Positions 31,809 to 34,373 of a DNA stretch of 34,373 nt are shown here, piece by piece. The stretch comes from Anaerolineaceae bacterium (GTDB lineage Bacteria; Chloroflexota; Anaerolineae; Anaerolineales; E44-bin32), in NCBI GenBank assembly GCA_020350285.1, contig CP070708.1, forward strand, positions 2,525,806-2,560,178, in the 5' to 3' direction. The position numbers and the translations under genes are program-made. The notes beneath the pieces are model-generated. The model was given only the letters and a program-made list of their open reading frames with translations. It was not told the DNA's origin and searched no databases. The first letter of the stretch is position 1. Each line of letters starts with the position of its first letter.

Positions 31809-32695
31809 CTTAACCCCTCAATCGCCTCACGATGTGTGAGGAGATAATAGGATCGGGATTCCCCTCCGTCCTTAACGAAAAGGAAATCCGAAACCAGGTA
31901 GTCTTCAGCGAAGGCACCTTCAAAGACTTCACGCGTGTGTTCTCTCCATGTTCGCGCAAGTTCGAAGTTTACTTCCTTCATATCCAAAAAATCTGAGGGA
32001 ATTTCAACCAGAACCAGAGAAGACTGTGGAGCGGTGATTTGGTCTGAGGGGGATAACAACCCATTCTCCCCCGCCTTCGCTGGATTTAAGATCACAGCAC
32101 CCCTCCCCTTGTAATCCGATAATCCAGGCGGAGTAATTCCACCCTCAACACGATCTATTACGCGGGGAGAGTTGACATACCAATCGATGTCGAAACGATC
32201 AGAGGGTAGACCAATGTTTAAACCATCTCGCATCGAACCATAAGCATTGCGAATATAACGATTGCATACCACACCCAAACGCCGGACATTGAAATATCCA
32301 TTGAGACTCAAGATAGGATCGTAGGTCCAGGTCGCAAGCTGGATGCCTTGCTCGATTACAGCTTTCCTCTGCGCAAGTTTTAACCGATATCCGATGCCTC
32401 GATTTCGATGGTCAGGGTGAACCCCTAACTGATGCGAGCAATGCTTCAGGCTCTCCGATGCTAGGTGTCCCTCCCCAATTTCCATGGCTCCCAAAAATCC
32501 GAACACGTAACCCGTCAACTCCTCGCCTGCGAAAGCCCCGAGAACGACACCACCATTACGAGCAACGGTTTTGATCATATGACCCGGAACGATATCTACC
32601 TCACTCCCAGGCCAGATGATCCGCTGGAGCTCTTCGACCTTCTCCATCTCCTCGGTGAGAGTCAAGGTGTGTATTGTCGTCTCTGCGTCCATCAA
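31805..32695 (-). CDS. GNAT-family acetyltransferase (COG3375-like)
   Basis: The 296-residue protein has the acyl-CoA binding loop of GNAT enzymes, LGVHPDHRNRGIGYRLKLAQ, near residue 95, and the C-terminal part resembles the COG3375 predicted acetyltransferases. In N-succinylamino acid racemase operons a GNAT acts as D-amino acid N-succinyltransferase; that role is plausible here because the racemase-like gene overlaps it by 4 bp, but not proven. It also overlaps the upstream SDR gene by 4 bp. Confidence 0.85.
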   Translation of the reverse strand: MMDAETTIHTLTLTEEMEKVEELQRIIWPGSEVDIVPGHMIKTVARNGGVVLGAFAGEELTGYVFGFLGAMEIGEGHLASESLKHCSHQLGVHPDHRNRGIGYRLKLAQRKAVIEQGIQLATWTYDPILSLNGYFNVRRLGVVCNRYIRNAYGSMRDGLNIGLPSDRFDIDWYVNSPRVIDRVEGGITPPGLSDYKGRGAVILNPAKAGENGLLSPSDQITAPQSSLVLVEIPSDFLDMKEVNFELARTWREHTREVFEGAFAEDYLVSDFLFVKDGGESRSYYLLTHREAIEGLR

Positions 32696-33639
32696 TCTCT
32701 CCGTCTATCCGTAAATTGACGAATCAATAGATCCCATCCCCAATTTCTTTCCCCCAGATAATCGATCTTGTCTTCCATGCGTGATGGTTGTAACCCGAAC
32801 ATGTGCGGTAACGTGTTCAAGTCAGTCGTCCGATCGACAGCCAGATAATCGAGCCAAAGAGGGTTAATCGGAGAATGTGGCAAGAGTTTCTCCATTAACC
32901 ACGCCCCTGCACGAAGGTAAGGAGGTCGTGCTGGAAGGAGAATTCTTGGAGCGCTTGAAGCCGTCATGATCATCCGCAGGATTTGCTTGAATGAGATGTA
33001 TTCCGGTCCTCCGATCTCGATGGTTTTATTGACCGTTGAAGGCTCATCTAATGCCCATGTGATGGCTGTCGCCAGGTCATCCACCCATAAAGGTTGGAGG
33101 AGTGTTGATCCATCACCCGGCATCGGGAAGAAGAGGGGTGAGATTCCCACCAACATCGCCAATGAAGTGGTGAAGTTATCTTGCCGACCAAAGAGAAGAC
33201 CCGTTCGTAGAATGGTGTATGGAACACCGCTGTGGCGGTTGTATTCCTCAGCTATCGCCTTCACCTGCATCGATGGATAAGCAGAACCTCGATCGACTCC
33301 GATGTGGCTCAAGAAGAATATGCGTTGAATGCCGGCTTCGGCAGCCGCTTCCGCAATGTTCTGTGTCCCTGCTTCTTCTAATTCCAAACTATGATCCGAT
33401 CCACCCTGACCCTCTATTCCTGCAAGGTGGATAACCGTGTCGATACCTACCAAAGAAGCTCGCACGCCTCGACGATCAGTGACACTGGCCAGTGTTATGT
33501 CAACCGGAACTCCACTTGGAAGTGCAGGTGACCGAGAAGATGGCTGAAGCATAGTTCGGACGACGAACCCGAATTCGGTCAGTCTTCGTAAAACAGCCCG
33601 TCCGACAAACCCTGTAGCACCGGTGACTAAGATCATCAT
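32692..33639 (-). CDS. NAD(P)-binding SDR-type protein (NDUFA9/nucleoside-diphosphate-sugar epimerase-like)
   Basis: The extended-SDR fold starts ILVTGATGFVGRAVLRRL (GxxGxxG), and the protein has 315 residues. VIHLAGIEGQ and RIFFLSHIGVDRG follow. The usual catalytic YxxxK is not clear (a Tyr-Pro-Ser-Met-Gln-Val-Lys stretch, YPSMQVK, is near the expected place), so it may be a quinone- or electron-transfer-linked NDUFA9-like protein rather than a classical epimerase. GAGGA lies just before ATGATG. The first gene of the three-gene overlap chain. A TTGCAT/TATGAT promoter lies at 33690-33718. Confidence 0.82.
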   Translation of the reverse strand: MMILVTGATGFVGRAVLRRLTEFGFVVRTMLQPSSRSPALPSGVPVDITLASVTDRRGVRASLVGIDTVIHLAGIEGQGGSDHSLELEEAGTQNIAEAAAEAGIQRIFFLSHIGVDRGSAYPSMQVKAIAEEYNRHSGVPYTILRTGLLFGRQDNFTTSLAMLVGISPLFFPMPGDGSTLLQPLWVDDLATAITWALDEPSTVNKTIEIGGPEYISFKQILRMIMTASSAPRILLPARPPYLRAGAWLMEKLLPHSPINPLWLDYLAVDRTTDLNTLPHMFGLQPSRMEDKIDYLGERNWGWDLLIRQFTDRRRD

Positions 33640-33689
33640 TCCTCACCACGATTTCTCTATCGTTAGGTCAGGACAACGAGATGGAAAAC

Positions 33690-33718
33690 ATCATACTCAA
33701 GTGTGCCTCGGTATGCAA
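33690..33718 (-). promoter_or_regulatory. Promoter of the SDR-GNAT-racemase operon
   Basis: On the - strand TTGCAT (33713-33718), a 17-bp spacer and TATGAT (33690-33695). The leader would be about 40 nt to the SDR start. Confidence 0.65.
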
Positions 33719-33816
33719 AAAATTGACACTTTGCGATTCTAGCATATCCGTCTCTCGACGGTTTTTTAAACAGGCTGGGTTGCTGATGCAATGAACTAAG
33801 AGGAATCAAATTGTAA

Positions 33817-33855
33817 TTGAGGAGATTGCTTCACGCCTGCGGGACTCCCAATGAA
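33817..33855. repeat. Truncated family-1 repeat
   Basis: TTGAGGAGATTGCTTCACGC and a degenerate GGACTCCCAATGAA match the right half of the 5621 and 5871 elements. The left half is missing. The rest of 33640-33928 holds only a promoter and a terminator. Confidence 0.65.
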
Positions 33856-33864
33856 GCGAAGTGG

Positions 33865-33893
33865 AAAAAAAAAGAGCGCTTCATCAAGCGCTC
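33865..33893 (-). terminator. Rho-independent terminator of the thioredoxin gene
   Basis: On the - strand GAGCGCTT, loop GATG, AAGCGCTC form a perfect 8-bp stem followed by nine T residues, 36 bp after the trxA stop. Confidence 0.93.
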
Positions 33894-33928
33894 ATTATCA
33901 TATCTTATGGCGATTATTGAATTAGTTG

Positions 33929-34279
33929 TTACTCAACGGTTTCCTCGATCGCATTGAGTAATCCATCGACCATATCCCGCAGATAGACCTCAGGGACAGC
34001 GCCGACTTGCCGGTGGAGGATCTTCCCCTTTCCGAAGAAGAGGAGCGTCGGTATCCCTCGGACATCGTACTCCTGGGCCCACTTATGGTTATCGTCCGTA
34101 TTGACTCTGGCCACGATTAGCTTACCAGCGTGCTCTTTCGCGAGGTTATTCAATGCTGGCTCGATCATTTTGCATGGTCCACACCACGGCGCCCAAAAAT
34201 CGACCACCACAGGTATATCAGATTGAAGGACCACCTTCTCAAAGGCATCGTCGGTGACATTAATCGGTTCTTTATACAT
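33929..34279 (-). CDS. trxA: Thioredoxin
   Basis: A 116-residue thioredoxin that reduces disulfides in cytoplasmic proteins. VVDFWAPWCGPCKMIEP holds the canonical WCGPC redox site, and GIPTLLFFGKGK contains the cis-proline. I chose the ATG at 34279 (MYKEPINV), with GGAGAAGGGA directly upstream; a longer frame begins at 34309 without that support. It is a single-gene unit with an extended -10 promoter at 34315 and a strong terminator. The active site differs from the CMHC protein at 20732. Confidence 0.96.
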   Translation of the reverse strand: MYKEPINVTDDAFEKVVLQSDIPVVVDFWAPWCGPCKMIEPALNNLAKEHAGKLIVARVNTDDNHKWAQEYDVRGIPTLLFFGKGKILHRQVGAVPEVYLRDMVDGLLNAIEETVE

Positions 34280-34314
34280 TCCCTTCTCCAAGAATAGATC
34301 TACACGCAACGAAA

Positions 34315-34323
34315 ATCATACCA
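34315..34323 (-). promoter_or_regulatory. Extended -10 promoter of trxA
   Basis: On the - strand TGGTATGAT reads as TG-N-TATGAT, an extended -10, about 36 bp before the trxA ATG. No good -35 is seen at 17 bp. Confidence 0.5.
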
Positions 34324-34373
34324 TACAGTATTGAAACAGAGAGGCGGATGTAAATAAATTGCAAGATGCAAGA

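Noticed and set aside
33722..33745. + strand TTGACA promoter
   Set aside because: No good -10 at the right distance and no + strand gene downstream; it overlaps the better - strand promoter.

Overview
The window looks like a chromosomal segment of a Gram-positive-like or monoderm-type environmental bacterium, most plausibly a Chloroflexota (Anaerolineae-like) genome. This is inferred from the style of the proteins: zinc-ribbon/one-TM/exported-domain proteins, Thr-Pro-rich linkers in exported proteins, an LCP glycopolymer transferase, HyuA/HyuB, ATP-type PEP carboxykinase, and abundant short palindromic intergenic repeats. No rRNA or phylogenetic marker is present to prove it. Coding density is high, many genes overlap by 4 bp (ATGA), and no transposase, integrase, phage gene or CRISPR array was seen.

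Layout. 1-5.6 kb: an exported lipoprotein (- strand), then + strand genes for a zinc-ribbon membrane protein, an MFS transporter and a Gfo/Idh/MocA oxidoreductase. 5.6-6.1 kb: a gene-free block of three long imperfect palindromic repeats. 6.1-9.9 kb (-): a cell-envelope operon (LCP transferase, TPR/Thr-Pro membrane protein, polytopic MOP-flippase-like protein). 10-13 kb (-): an aminotransferase and PEP carboxykinase in a translationally coupled pair (amino acid to oxaloacetate to PEP). 13.1-16.8 kb (-): hydantoinase/oxoprolinase subunits HyuB and HyuA. 17-18 kb (+): a second zinc-ribbon/TM/exported-domain protein. 18-18.9 kb: a long gene-poor leader rich in inverted repeats. 18.9-20.7 kb (+): the CstA pyruvate/peptide transporter, ending in a textbook terminator.

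20.7-24.5 kb (+) is the most unusual part. It holds a small thioredoxin-fold protein, two paralogous ~90-residue proteins of unknown function, two adjacent Get3/ArsA-type ATPases without cysteines and with complementary active-site substitutions, and a membrane TPR protein. A near-consensus promoter lies in the 3' end of the thioredoxin-like gene. I regard this as the best candidate for an undescribed system, perhaps a bacterial membrane-protein targeting or chaperone module.

24.7-28 kb: ketopantoate reductase (+), then a D-2-hydroxyacid dehydrogenase and GT4 glycosyltransferase pair (-), the latter apparently leaderless. 28.1 kb: tRNA-Thr(CGT) with a near-perfect promoter. 28.2-30.5 kb: a small two-TM protein (-), then uridine kinase, cyclophilin and a VTT/DedA-like membrane protein (+). 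30.5-30.7 kb: three short palindromic repeats. 30.7-33.6 kb (-): a SDR-type NAD-dependent protein, a GNAT acetyltransferase and a MenC/N-acylamino-acid racemase enolase, all overlapping by 4 bp. 33.9-34.3 kb (-): thioredoxin with an extended -10 promoter and a strong terminator.
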